Notes under the pieces: model-generated
What the model saw: only the letters and a program-made list of their open reading frames with translations
Database searches by the model: none
What the model was told of the DNA's origin: nothing
From: Stropharia rugosoannulata
Taxonomy: Eukaryota > Basidiomycota > Agaricomycetes > Agaricales > Strophariaceae
Assembly: GCA_028532985.1 (NCBI GenBank)
Contig: JANCIK010000002.1
Coordinates: 2,666,001-2,730,000, forward strand
Direction of reading: 5' to 3'
DNA length: 64,000 bases
Program-made: the position numbers and the translations under genes
Shown: positions 10,804-23,341 of the stretch, piece by piece
How the letters are laid out: the number at the start of each line of letters is the position of its first letter
How positions within the stretch are numbered: the first letter of the stretch is position 1

Positions 10804-13247
10804 TCACAGGGTATAAACAAAGAATAGATTCCTGTTGAACAACTTATAAATCATTACTAGCAACTTGCAAGTATGGAAAGCGTACTCTTTGTCCGTCAGA
10901 TCCGCAAATGCATGTCTTTCCCTTTCTCTCCGGATATCATCGTCAGTCCAACCTCGCCGCTCTTTCTCCTCTGCGATCTGGGCTTGTTTCTTGCGATTCA
11001 TGCCCACATTGATATACCGGAGCAAGAACGATATAAAAAGTTGCACAGTCAGAAGGACCATGATGGCTGTCTTCCCAGGGATGTAATCCGGTGCGTCTTT
11101 CGGTTGAAATATCTCAGTGCCAATGATGTTCCCAATGCTAAATGCCACGAGTGTCAAAGCGTTGATTGTACTTTTCTTTGTGTGTCCACTGGTGTTGCTT
11201 GCATTGTAAGCGTAAACTGACGAGAGTGCGCTTCCAAAGGTTCCAATGAGATATACAGCTTTAAGCAATCAGATAGCCGCCTGTTGATTGGTGCCAATAT
11301 TGCTCACCAAAAAGTAGAACACCTTTCTGGCTGGAATGGTTTAAACCAATAAGCATGGCTGCGAATGTGTTAAGAATGAGGTATGAATTGCGGGAGATGC
11401 ATCGCTCACCGGACCCCACGATGGTTGGAACTATTGCAAATATTATAGGAAGCATGCGCTCTCCCTTCATATAATCAGTGAGTACTTGAATGTGAATGTG
11501 AATTGTACATACCTTTTTGTCTGAATAATATCCGCACAATAGAGTCATAGCTGCAGCAACTGCACCTCCGGGTGTGGACAAAATAAGGGTTTGTTTCGAC
11601 CTGAAGCATACATAAAACTTAGTAAACCAGGTTTACCAGGAAACATTTAATGACCTACGTATATCCCAGGTTTCTGATAATTATGTTACTGACTGTTATG
11701 CCAAATATGTTCGGCGCCCCGCACTTATGATGATAAGAAGGACAACTCACAATTGCTCAGGGCGCCGTTTGGTATGCTCGCTTTTCATCACCATTAGCGG
11801 ACAATTTACATATGTGAAGACCGTCCCCCTCACTAAGTAAAGTGGTCAGAACAATGAGCCAGGTTCTGATATCCATCAACGCTTCAATGGCTTGATACTT
11901 CTTGAGATGCTTGTTCTCTGTTCCTCCAGCGTCGTCGCGGACGCGTTCGAGTGCTGCAATCCTCTCCTCTTTCGACAAAAATTTCGCGCGTACAGGAGAG
12001 TCTGGCAGCCAAAGCAACACACAAATACCTACGATAATGGCGAGCCCTCCAAGGAGGAGGTATATGATCTTGTAAGGTGCCAAAGGGCGGCCACTGTCAA
12101 AGGATATACCCTGATAATCTGCTCTTGAGTTCTACATACGGCCTAACCTTTGCATAACCTACATAGGCAACAAATCCTCCGAAAACTTGAGTCATGCCAT
12201 TCTAGCGGGGATAGGTTTGTCAAGGAATAAGTAAAGTATGCCGTCAAAAATAACAACGGATTGTACCATAACGTAGAACCAGGATATGCGCTGAGCTTGC
12301 TCATTCTTCTTGTAAAACATAGATATGATCAAAATTAAACTTGGTGCCACACAGCTCTCACACATTCCTATTTGTATCGGATAGTCAGATATGAAGATAG
12401 CGAGACTGTTTCATTGCGAATATACCCAATAGGAATCTGAGAGCAAAGAATGCTCCAAACGAAGTACCAACCGAATGCAGCATGAGAATTATACCCCACA
12501 GTACAATATTCGCGCCTGTCAGTACAAATAATTAAAATCGGCGTTTTTAAACGTGTTCACAAGGTGAACAACTTACCAAGATATTTGGCAACACGAGTCT
12601 TTTGGGAGATATAAACTGTCGGGAACTCCCACACTAAGAAACCTGATGCAAATCATAGCGTGTCAAACTATGCGCACACAATAAAGAAACTGAGAGATTG
12701 TGTACCGAGGTAAAAGGACAGCGATACCAGATTATAGCGCTAATAATCGTCAGTGAGGCATCAAAGATGAAGAAGATTGGCTAACCTGGCCGGTGATTGG
12801 CAGACCCATGATGCTAGAGGTAAGTAATATTTGGGTTTATATGCGCAATACGGATGGAAGTGTTCAAGCCGTACCTGGCATAGTTGAGAGATGTCTTATC
12901 TCTGTGGAATTAAAGTTAATTGGTTTTCAACGCCGAACCATTCGTCACTTTACAAAAACTGAGTGAAGTAAACGGCGGCACAAAGCGGAGGTATGAGCCA
13001 ATCCTATAAAGGTATTATTCAAATTTTGGTGCAGGCACGGCATAATGTCTCGTACCAGCTTCCTTCTTAACTTTGCATTATATTCTTCCGAGAATTGGGC
13101 GGTTCTCTCTGCTCCAATGAGTCGCAGGGCTTCATCACCGTCATTGAAATCTACTGAAAATTTCTCGTCCATGCTGCCCTCAGCCGACAGAGCAGGCTTC
13201 TCATCTTGGACATCATTTTTTCGTTGCTCTTCAATTGCGGAAATCAT
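10804..13247 (-). CDS. MFS permease, Dal5/allantoate type (ACS family)
   Basis: A multi-exon membrane transporter of the anion:cation symporter branch of the major facilitator superfamily, which moves organic anions such as allantoate, nicotinate or pantothenate. The cytoplasmic N-terminus starts MISAIEEQRKNDVQDEKP. The central loop is typical of the family: LWLPDSPVRAKFLSKEER, then AALERVRDDAGGTENKHLKKYQ-like residues. Downstream helices include the GGAVAAAMTLLCGYYSD segment, FAIVPTIVGSG and the paired helix around ALTLVAFSIGNIIGTEIF. The C-terminal tail ends DLTDKENLFFVYTL, formed by splicing out a short intron just before the last exon near 10830. Substrate cannot be told from sequence. 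Membrane location is plasma membrane by family. Internal exon borders between 11270 and 12970 were not all resolved. Confidence 0.85.
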
Positions 13248-13643
13248 GGCAGTAGAATGAAGATGGGAGGAAAGGCACTCAGTGGATTCAGTCAAACAAT
13301 ACCCATTATAACTGTTTCTCCACTATCAGAAATTGCACACGTCTGTCTTCCACCTGATAGTACGTCAAGAGATAACATATAAAGATAGACAAAAACACAG
13401 CACTGTAAGATATTTGTAAGTTCCCATTTTGGACAGTAATATCGAAAGGAGACAGACATACTATGGGAAGATAACCGAACTCGGCTGACTTTACACACGA
13501 AGAAGTAACATATAATCCATATAGAACTCACATTCACACGTTTATCCTGCCGCAGTCATTTCCTGCTTTGAGTCAAGAGTGATGTTACAAAGGTTGCATT
13601 AAATTCAGTAAATACGCGAAGCAAGAACAAAGGGTATCTAGGT
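13248..13643. other. intergenic between permease start and ERG10 3' end
   Basis: About 400 bp that should hold the permease promoter and the ERG10 3' UTR. No exon seen. Confidence 0.5.
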
Positions 13644-15061
<1,418 letters not shown>

Positions 15062-15156
15062 CTACAAAGAAGAATGCACAGACCATTGCACGGGAGAGAG
15101 AGGGGGTAACGACACGAGAAGAAGTAGATGTCAGACGCGATAGGAGCATGTTGTGA

Positions 15157-15163
15157 TTTTATA
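15157..15163 (-). promoter_or_regulatory. TATA box upstream of ERG10
   Basis: On the minus strand this reads TATAAAA, 111 nt upstream of the ERG10 ATG. A leader of roughly 80 nt would result if it is used. Confidence 0.4.
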
Positions 15164-15345
15164 CGGTGGATTCGGATAATCGCGAACTAATGTGATATAT
15201 GATACGACTGCAAAATAGTATGCCCGCAATCGAACCACTGGTGCAGCGGGGATGTAGTAAGCCCGTTCGAACTATTTTATTCTTTAAATAATCTCATCCG
15301 ATATCATATGTCTCATTTCCGGCCCCGACGTGTACCGCCACCCGC

Positions 15346-16002
15346 TCACACATTCAGCACGCTGCCCACAATCATGAGCCACAGTTCCATCCACCGCACC
15401 AGCCTTGTCTCTTCGTTCCAATTAGCCTGTTCGACTTCCACCAAAAACTCATTAACCGCCCTTGCACTTTCGCATGGATGAAAGTACCAGCAGGGCCTCT
15501 CCTCTCCGGGGAGTTCACCCTGTGACAGCAGCGGAAAAGGAACGGTAGCCACGGTCAGCGCAAAGTCAGTCACATCCGATCCCTTGGGCAGCCTCGCTTT
15601 GAAAAAAGAGCTTTTAATTAAGTCGTCCAATGAGCATGGAGTACCATCTACAGTAGATGAGTCTCCCAAGGACCATACTAGAAATTATGACACACTTGTA
15701 TGGTGTGCTGCAAAATAGAACGCAGGCACACAAAACGAGGCGGAGTAAACAATGTATTCCTGCACCGTCAACGATACAGATTCAGTGGACTGCGAAATTG
15801 CAGTGGCGCTGTCTTCTGTTTCGATGTCGTCGGAGTCGGAGATATAATCATCATCCAAGTGAAAACTTGAAGTATTGACAATATGAGAGGTGGTACGATT
15901 GAGATATTCATACCCCGGGCGAATGCCATCGACGCGTCGCCATTGCGGATGACAACGAGAAAAGGCTTCCGATGCCGTTTGGAATTGTGAGCGGGAAAGC
16001 AT
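15346..16002 (-). CDS. ATG10: autophagy E2-like enzyme Atg10
   Basis: E2-like conjugating enzyme that transfers Atg12 to Atg5 during autophagosome formation. Two exons: 15696-16002 and 15346-15647, with a 48-nt intron (GTGTGT to CTGTAG), giving about 202 residues. The start MLSRSQFQTASEAF matches the family N-terminus. The middle has EYIVYSASFCVPAFYF, the conserved beta strands. The catalytic cysteine is in PCWYFHPCESARAV, the HPC motif of Atg3/Atg10. Reading straight through without the intron gives an in-frame TAA at 15685-15687, so the intron is needed. The neighbour RPS1 starts 131 bp away on the other strand. Confidence 0.88.
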
Positions 16003-16133
16003 TGGGCGCCAACTGAATCCTGGGAAACTATTATACAGTTTGAAAAATAAGGTTTTAAGCCACGTCCCAAACAACGACAAACGGATTCATGGATCAGTTG
16101 TGGTGAATCGCACGGCCTCGGTATACCTCAAGC
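16003..16133. promoter_or_regulatory. 131-bp divergent promoter region, ATG10/RPS1
   Basis: Only 131 bp separate the start codons of ATG10 (minus) and RPS1 (plus). Both core promoters and leaders must fit here or overlap the coding regions. I see no clear TATA box for either gene, as is common for ribosomal protein genes. Confidence 0.5.
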
Positions 16134-17128
16134 ATGGCTGTCGGAAAGGTTGGTCGTCGCCCTAGGATTTGCCATTGCAATTGAATGCTCACGGAAGTGC
16201 GTATAGAACAAGCGCCTATCGAAGGGCAAGAAGGGTATCAAGAAAAAGGTCGTCGACCCCTTCTCCCGCAAGGGTACGCTTTATGCCTACTTGGATAAAT
16301 GGTTTGGCTTATAAAATCTTGAAAGATTGGTATGACATCAAGGCCCCTTCGATCTTTGAGGTGCGAAATGTTGGAAAGACCTTAGCCAACAGGTCCTCGG
16401 GTCTTAGTGCGTTAAATTACAAAATCTAGGTTTAAACCCATTTACTGAGCGATTCGTGTAGAGAACGCCAACGACTCTCTCAAGGGACGCATCATCGAAC
16501 TCTCCCTGGCGGATCTTAACAAGGACGAGGAGCAGTCATTCCGCAAAATCAAGCTGCGTATTGACGAAATCCAGGGCAAGAACTGCCTGACCAACTTCCA
16601 CGGCATGGATTTCACTTCGGACAAGCTCAGGTCCCTTGTCCGTAAATGGCAGACGCTTGTTGAGGCCCATGTCGACGTCAAGACGACAGATGGATACCTC
16701 CTCCGCCTATTCGCTATTGGCTTCACCAAGCGCCGCCCATCGCAGGTCCGCAAAACCACCTACGCCCAGACGAGCCAGGTGCGGGAGATCAGGAAGAAGA
16801 TGTTTGAGATTATGACCCGCGAAGCCACTACGTGCGACCTCAAGGAGCTTGTCCAGAAGTTTGTTCCTGAAGCCATCGGCCGTGAAATCGAGAAGGCTTC
16901 CCGCAGCATCTACCCTCTTCAAAATGTCTATGTTCGCAAGGCCAAGATCCTCAAGGCTCCCAAGTTCGATGTTTCGAAACTCCTTGAGCTTCACGGTGAA
17001 TCGACAGACGTATGTAGCCAAGCTCAGAGTCATCATGCCTATTTTATTAACATATTTCTATCGTGTAGGAGACAGGCACCCGGGTGGCTAAGGAGTTTAA
17101 GGAGCCCGAGATTCTCGAGTCTGTTTAG
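16134..17128 (+). CDS. RPS1: 40S ribosomal protein S1 (eS1, S3a)
   Basis: Structural protein of the small ribosomal subunit. The first exon is only 15 nt (MAVGK). After a GTTGGT intron comes [20 protein letters not shown], then [20 protein letters not shown], then the body with [19 protein letters not shown] and [20 protein letters not shown]. The C-terminus ends [12 protein letters not shown]. At least four introns; the last runs from GTATGT to GTGTAG inside the acidic tail. Every segment matches the eS1 family and length is about 256 residues. The very short first exon and early intron are usual for fungal ribosomal protein genes. Confidence 0.95.
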
Positions 17129-17382
17129 ATGCGGCGTAGTTTTTCTTTGCATATCTGTATCGCTTGTTTGTCATGCATATCCAACAATGATGCAACGAGC
17201 TTTGTGGGCTCACCAAATAATATAAGCCTAAAAACATCATACATGGACTTGTGACTATCAAACACAGTGGCATTTTTTTATTCTTATTTTTGAGATCGAT
17301 CATGATCAGTATGCCGGATTTTTTTTTTTTGCGTGATTAGCACACTGCGGTCAACTCGTCTGGCCTAGTATCGTGACCTAAT

Positions 17383-17388
17383 TATATA
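17383..17388 (+). promoter_or_regulatory. TATA-like box upstream of APT1
   Basis: TATATA lies 45 nt before the APT1 ATG at 17428. Spacing is suitable, but the region is AT-rich, so it may be chance. Confidence 0.35.
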
Positions 17389-17427
17389 CATCGTTCAAAT
17401 TTCCACTTAGGTTAACTTGTCTCCATC

Positions 17428-18148
17428 ATGGCCGACGTCGAACTTATCAAAACCCATCTTACTGCGCATCCTGACTTCCCCAAGAAGGTCTGTCCAATAT
17501 TATGATCGTTTATATACAACCTGATCTAATAAATAGTGCAAAAGGGAATTGTTTTCCTTGACATATTTCCTATTCTCCGGAATCCTTTAGCTTTCGAAGC
17601 ATTGATCACTCACTTCGTGCACCACATCACCTCTCAAACACTGACAAGCGTCCCAGCGAAGAAAATTGATGTTGTCGTTGGTCTCGATGCCCGAGGGTTT
17701 TTATTCGGTCCCATTATTGCGATGAGGTTAGGAGCGGCGTTTGTCCCCGTCAGGAAAGCTGGCAAGTTGCCTGGCCAGACCATCAGCGCCAGTTATGAGA
17801 AAGAATATGGTGTGGTGAGCCCTGACCAGTAGATATGCACGATCCAGCGCTTCTAATAGTGTTACTTAAATTTAGGACTCTTTCGAAATACAAGCTGATG
17901 CAATTAAGCCTGGACAAACGGTTATTGTAGTTGACGACCTAATAGCCACGGGTACGCTAATCCCTGATCATTATATACCAGACAATGCTAACCTATGCGT
18001 AGGCGGATCTGCAAAGGCTGCGGGCGAATTGGTCGCCAAGCTAGGAGGAAAGACCCTCGAATACCTTTTCATCGTTGAGCTCCTATTCCTCCAGGCGGCT
18101 TCGAAGCTCGATGCACCTGTGTATTCCATCGTTCAATCTGACGACTAA
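17428..18148 (+). CDS. APT1: adenine phosphoribosyltransferase
   Basis: Purine salvage enzyme: adenine plus PRPP gives AMP plus pyrophosphate. Four exons. The start is MADVELIKTHLTAHPDFPKK, then GIVFLDIFPILRNPLAFEAL, then VVVGLDARGFLFGPIIAMRL. The PRPP-binding loop is VIVVDDLIATGGSAKAA, split by an intron between the Thr and Gly codons. The protein ends YSIVQSDD, about 180 residues, the normal length. The cytosolic location is inferred from the absence of any targeting segment. The 3' end faces the EDEM-like gene with only 39 bp between stop codons, so the transcripts may overlap. Confidence 0.95.
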
Positions 18149-18187
18149 GTCAATCTCAGTGATATCTATATGGAAAACGATCTTTCG

Positions 18188-21100
18188 TCAAATTAAAAGT
18201 CGTGTATTTATTATCGGATGTCCATTGATGTACAAAATCCTATTAGGATCTTTTGCCTCGTCTTCCTTCGTTTCATCCTGGTTATCCGGTATACTCGATA
18301 TTTCCTCGGTTTCTCCGGGGAATGATTGCAGTGAGACCATGATCTGGACGTCATTGACCTGCTCGCCGATCAGCACCATCTGTTCGAATGCTTCGCCTGC
18401 TTTCTTGGGCAACAGGACCAACGCCACATTGCTCAGATCGCCCACTGCTTCAAGTTCCTCGGGGTTGGCTGTAGGGTTAATGCCAATATCTTCGTCGCTA
18501 ATTACGATGATACCTGCAGCGAGCGCGTTGCGGGCTTGTACCAATTTCTCCAAAAAGGTACACTGTCCCCGACGGACAAGAAGCATACTTTGCGGAAATT
18601 TCTCCTCGTAAGCATCACAACCCCACACATTGTCTGGGTCACGGCGCACTGCTACGCCTTTGCGGTCTCTTATCCGCGGGACCAGGTTTGTCGGGGGCAA
18701 GGCGACAGCCGATGAGAGATCAGCACCAAAGTAGGCGGCATATCCTATGATCGAGACATCAATGACGCTGCTCAACAAGCTGGACTGCATTTGTATTGAT
18801 GGGTCGATGTCGGAGGTGAAGACTCGTAAGTGTATTTCAGTATCTCTGTGTCGTAACTCTTCTTGTGCAATATGTGAGTGGTCTGGCGCAGACTCGAATA
18901 TGGTCGAATCGTTGATATAAACCACGTAGCCTGGACGAACATGATATTGGCCCACTGAGAATAGAATGAGCTTTACTTGAATAACACGTCGAACATACTC
19001 ACATCTTCGGATATCGTAACCTTTCCCATCTAAGCGTTGCACAATTTGGGCGCGTACACCTGTCACGTTGTGCAGGATATAACCATCGGGGAGAATGTCC
19101 AACTTGAGTAAGCTGGGACTTAAATCTTCCTCTACAACCCTTCCACCAGGAGCCAGGATAAATTCAAACGACTAGGTTTGACATGAGTAAGAGTCAAGGA
19201 AAGCAACGGGAGGTTGTAAGTAGTGCTTACATATGCCTCAACTTTTGGCCGCTCACACCATCCATATGGAGACCAATGTGCTTCATCTGCAGCACTGGGG
19301 GACAAGCCTACCAGGTGTCGTGCATAATCAACATCTGGCCTCGACCTAACACCAAGTGTGAGACCAGGCTGGCCTTCTAATTGGTATAAATTTTGCGTAA
19401 ATGGGGTATATGCCGGACATTGGTGATTTACATATTTCCGCGACTTCAATTTAGACCGGGAAACGGGCTTGATAAGATGTTTGTCTAAGGATAATATATG
19501 CCCTTCGGTCGTGAACACATAGTTGGAATCGTCACTATGAAGAGGATTCTCTTCATCAAAGAGAAGATAAAGATACTATCATAATGGGTTTAGTCATAAA
19601 ACAACGAAAATGTGCGTCAACAAACCTTTAACGTTTCTGATAAAGTAAATGACTCCATCCGGTCATCGCGTTTATTAGTACGGAGATCCGAAATGCCAGT
19701 CAAACCACAATCAACTTTTGCCCGGGAGATAAGATCCATGAGTACTCGTTCGCCAACTTCAAGGTAAAATGTATCTTTAGTGGCCTATAACAATAGTTTA
19801 GCGTAAATATATGCGGCTATTTAGGAGAAACTTATTCACTCGGTATAAATACCAGGTAGATTCAATAAATTCTTGAGGAAGGGATAAATAATGTTGCATA
19901 AAAGAATTCCACAAAGATCTTACCAGGTCGTAGCGGATACTGAAGGGAAGTCGCCTGTTTATAGTTTGTGTCAAAAACTTCTGGTAGACCAGAAAATTGT
20001 TTCCATAGATTATAGTCTGTAAGGGAAACCGTAAATTGTTATCTAAACAGATTAAAAGATCACGAACAGATCATATGTAGCTTGATTGCATTTTGTACAT
20101 CGCCAGCTAATACCTGGAGTCCGGGCCAAAATGCAGACAGGGAGTCGACAGTTGAGTAGGCCGCCTCGCCTGTGTTCATGTTTATTGTGCGATACTGTTG
20201 AAAGGCATTACTTCAAAACTATCCTCTGTAATACGTTAGAGTTGTGCCATACCCAATAGCCATCTTTGGTCCTCGAAAAACGCATTATTGCGGCATATGC
20301 ATCCTCCCATACATCGAGAAATTCACTTTCGCCTAACAAGAGGTGACGACTTGTTCAGGATGTCCAAGAGCAGTGCTTACCGCTCATAATATACCACTTT
20401 AGTGCATACTCGTAAAATGAATCTATACCGGCGCCAATACTTGTAATTTCTGGACGGATCCATGCCTTTGTTACACAAAGTTACTCAGTTAAATAGCGAT
20501 ACGTTCGGTAGAATTCTCTCACTCCAGTTCGCGTATTTATGGTATTTCCCACTAGATCAATAGCCGATTTCCTGTTCCAAAGTCCGAAGAAGGCCTACAA
20601 GTTGTCAGGCAAGGAGTTTTATAGCTAAAGTTACATCGTACATACCTTGTACGCTGCCTTTTCAAAGCGATCATCCCCAGTTAACCTACTTAGAGTGGCA
20701 AACTCTAATATGAGCGAACCAGCACCCGCAGTGCCTGTAAGATATTTCTTAATGTTAGAACATGATAATAAGAACTCCTGCATACAAGTTTCCACTGATT
20801 CGCCTTTCATCATGCCATGACGAAGGTTTATCTTATGGGGATGGCATATGATTGAAAACAGATCTTATTGAAGAAGAATCAATATGTACCCTGGCGTATG
20901 GAATCCCTGTTGGCGTAGAGAATGCAGGGAGCAGACGCTCCCCAAGGTCGCGGGCCAATGCAAGCAGTTCTCCGTTATACCAAGGTATATGGAAAGGTTG
21001 TCCAGTTCTGTTTGCAAAAATATGTCCAGAGAGCAAGCCACCAAGTACACGAATAGTGGTTTCAAATACTTGAGGTTTGGTGTTGACGTCAAATGAAACC

Positions 21101-21707
21101 CAATCAATGACGTTTCGAACAGCATTTTCGAAGCCCTGACGATCGTCTAGAACAACAAGAGTATCCAGAACATCTATGAGGGTTAAAGAAAAGTTGCCGG
21201 CTACGTCATTTGTTGCTATATTAGCTCTTCTAACGTATCAGAGGACTGCAAGTCAGATACTAAAAGTACTACTTACGGGTTTTTCCAGTCGGGACCCTGT
21301 CCTGAACAAGATAGGGGAGTAAGCTGCGAGTAAAGCGTTGAGACCAGCATAGTATCAAAACCACTAAAAGGGTACCTCGTCTAGAGGAAATGCTACAATA
21401 CGTTGTGGTTAGTATGCATATTTGTAAGCGTTTACATGGAGGAGATTGAACATACCAAACGTCATGTAACTGTCGAAGCCATGGTACCACAACTCCCGCG
21501 TTTTCTCGCTGAACAGGGTGGCGTGAGCTTCTATAGATATTTACGCTCAGAGATGACCGACCGAGCTGCATGTCTGCGCTGAGGAGTCCAAGCTGAGGAA
21601 CTTTTGATGGGATTTGAAGCATCAGTTGCATGAAACCATCGGACGCCATTGATAGCCAGAAACAGGGTTCCTAGGAGGACTTCAGGCCAGTAGATGCCCC
21701 ACTTCAT
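18188..21707 (-). CDS. HTM1: EDEM-type GH47 alpha-mannosidase-like protein with PA domain
   Basis: ER glycoprotein quality-control protein of glycoside hydrolase family 47. Members trim or recognise mannose on misfolded glycoproteins and send them to ER-associated degradation. A signal peptide is visible at the start ([20 protein letters not shown]). Hallmarks in order are [22 protein letters not shown] residues, [36 protein letters not shown], the C-terminal GH47 repeats and finally a protease-associated domain (near 18330-18750, around [20 protein letters not shown]). More than ten introns. The PA domain resembles the layout of animal EDEM3; the yeast name is used for the role, not as proven orthology. 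The first intron donor (GTCGGT) is weak. The end lacks an obvious HDEL-type retention signal (NTRLLI). Confidence 0.88.
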
Positions 21708-21878
21708 GGGGAGTAGCAGGCCAAACCTGGAGAAGGTAACCGAGAGGAAAGAACGCAGAGTTTAGTGAAGACTGTCGTGGCATTTGCGACAAGTATCATC
21801 GATCACGTGGTCTGACGCACATCAGTCCGGACATGGCTTGACGTGACGGTCCTGACCCATCATTTTCAACTTATACTT

Positions 21879-23095
21879 ATGGCTACCATCGCAGATATAT
21901 CCCAAGTTCTAGGTGAATATATGCTCAAAGGATGGGTCAGTATTTTTACATCTCAAATGTCTTTACTACAATTCTAACCTTCAACAACCTCCAGGTTCTG
22001 ACCGATCAGGCTTGTCCTACGGCTGGTTGCACTATTCCAATGCTTAGATCGCCGCAAGGCAGGACGCCTATAACTAGCTTCTGTGTGAAATGTAGTGGCG
22101 GTGAAGGAAATACTGGTATATACTCGACGATGCCGCCATATCAGTGCTAACATCTTTGTTGCAAAAGTAGAAAAACCAAAAGCACCTGTATCTAGCAACA
22201 CTTCGACATTTTCACCTCGCTCGTCGGTGTCCACCCCTCCTACGGAATTCTCATCTGCTCCAGGGTCTCCCGTCTTTATACCTCTCGAAGAAAGTGAAGA
22301 ATCAAGGCAAAGACGTGCCCAGTCTGATCTAGCATCATCTGAAATAGGCAAGAGGCTACTGAAGGGATGGGCAATGCTGGGAGAAGAATGTCCGAATAAT
22401 ACATGTTATGGCGTGCCCCTCGTCAGGCCACCGAAGCCTGGTCCAGAAAAGGACCCACGGAAGGTACGTTCATGTCTGATTGCTACTCAGAGCATCTGTT
22501 TAATGTTTATCTAGGAGTGTGTAATATGTGGCCGTGTCTATGTAAAAGAAGTCGACTGGGCAGGTCGCGAAAATCTAGTCTTACAGTCGACATCAAGTTA
22601 TCAATCAACACATGTCCAATCATATTCCAGAAGTACTTGCCAAGGTCATACTGACAGCCCGGTTCGCTTCATATCGCAGCTCTGTAAGACTTAGTTTCCT
22701 GACCCATGTTGCAGGTGGGCCTTCCACTTCCCCCGCTGTCTGGACAGGAAACACTAGATTCAAAGCAGAAGGTTTTTGTCACTAATTTACTTGTTCGAGC
22801 CAATTTTACTAAATCACAATTCCAGATACCTAGGGAAACCGCAGAAATAAGCTTTCAGTCGACACACTCTAGCACGAAGCAGGCCCCAACTAATAAATCA
22901 ATATTTAAACCTTCTGGGAAGACTATAAATGACACCTTGGAAGCGTTGGAACATAGTTTGCAAGCTCTTACCGGCAGACTGAAGTTGTTGTCATCACAGT
23001 CTATCGTGGACCCCATCTCCATCAGCACAACAGTTGATGCCATTAACAAGATTGCTTTAGCCTTGGAACAGATTCAGAGGTTGCAAGGAACGTAA
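21879..23095 (+). CDS. ZNRD2/SSSCA1-family zinc-ribbon protein
   Basis: Member of the Sjogren's syndrome/scleroderma autoantigen 1 family (Auto_anti-p27 domain), short zinc-binding proteins of unclear role. It starts MATIADISQVLGEYMLKGW, then VLTDQACPTAGCTIPMLRS and FCVKC, giving a CxxxC plus CxxC pair. A second copy follows in the middle: SSEIGKRLLKGWAMLGEECP, then NTCYGVPLVRPP and ECVICGRVYV. The tandem arrangement is clear. The C-terminal part (LEALEHSLQALTGRLKLL and later INKIALALEQIQRLQGT) looks helical. About five exons; junctions after the first CVKC and before the last exon are tentative. Confidence 0.8.
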
Positions 23096-23285
23096 ATAAA
23101 TGACCAGTCGACATTTTGTTTTTTGAAGAGTGTCAGTCTATGTGATTATTTTTCGCGTTTATCCAGACAAACTTGTAAGGGTACATTGTTAGTTAAGGCC
23201 CGCTGATTGATGTTGATACAAAGTGGAAGCCTCGCATGGCTCCCTCGTGTTGAGCTATAATAATCTAATCAGTAGTACCACCGAC

Positions 23286-23292
23286 TATATAA
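23286..23292 (+). promoter_or_regulatory. TATA box upstream of the 23342 gene
   Basis: TATATAA lies 50 nt before the ATG at 23342, a spacing similar to that seen at other genes here. Confidence 0.5.
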
Positions 23293-23341
23293 GCACTTAC
23301 CACATGCTTTGCCCGCCAACCTGTAACGCCTCGTAGCTACC

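Noticed and set aside
15200..15265. tRNA-like piece with GGTTCGATTGCGGGC on the minus strand
   Set aside because: No D-arm or anticodon stem can be formed and the acceptor partner is missing.
15685..15687. In-frame TAA in ATG10 suggesting a pseudogene
   Set aside because: A 48-nt intron (15648-15695, GTGTGT to CTGTAG) removes it and gives a family-like join (FYFAAHHTNGTPCSLDDL).
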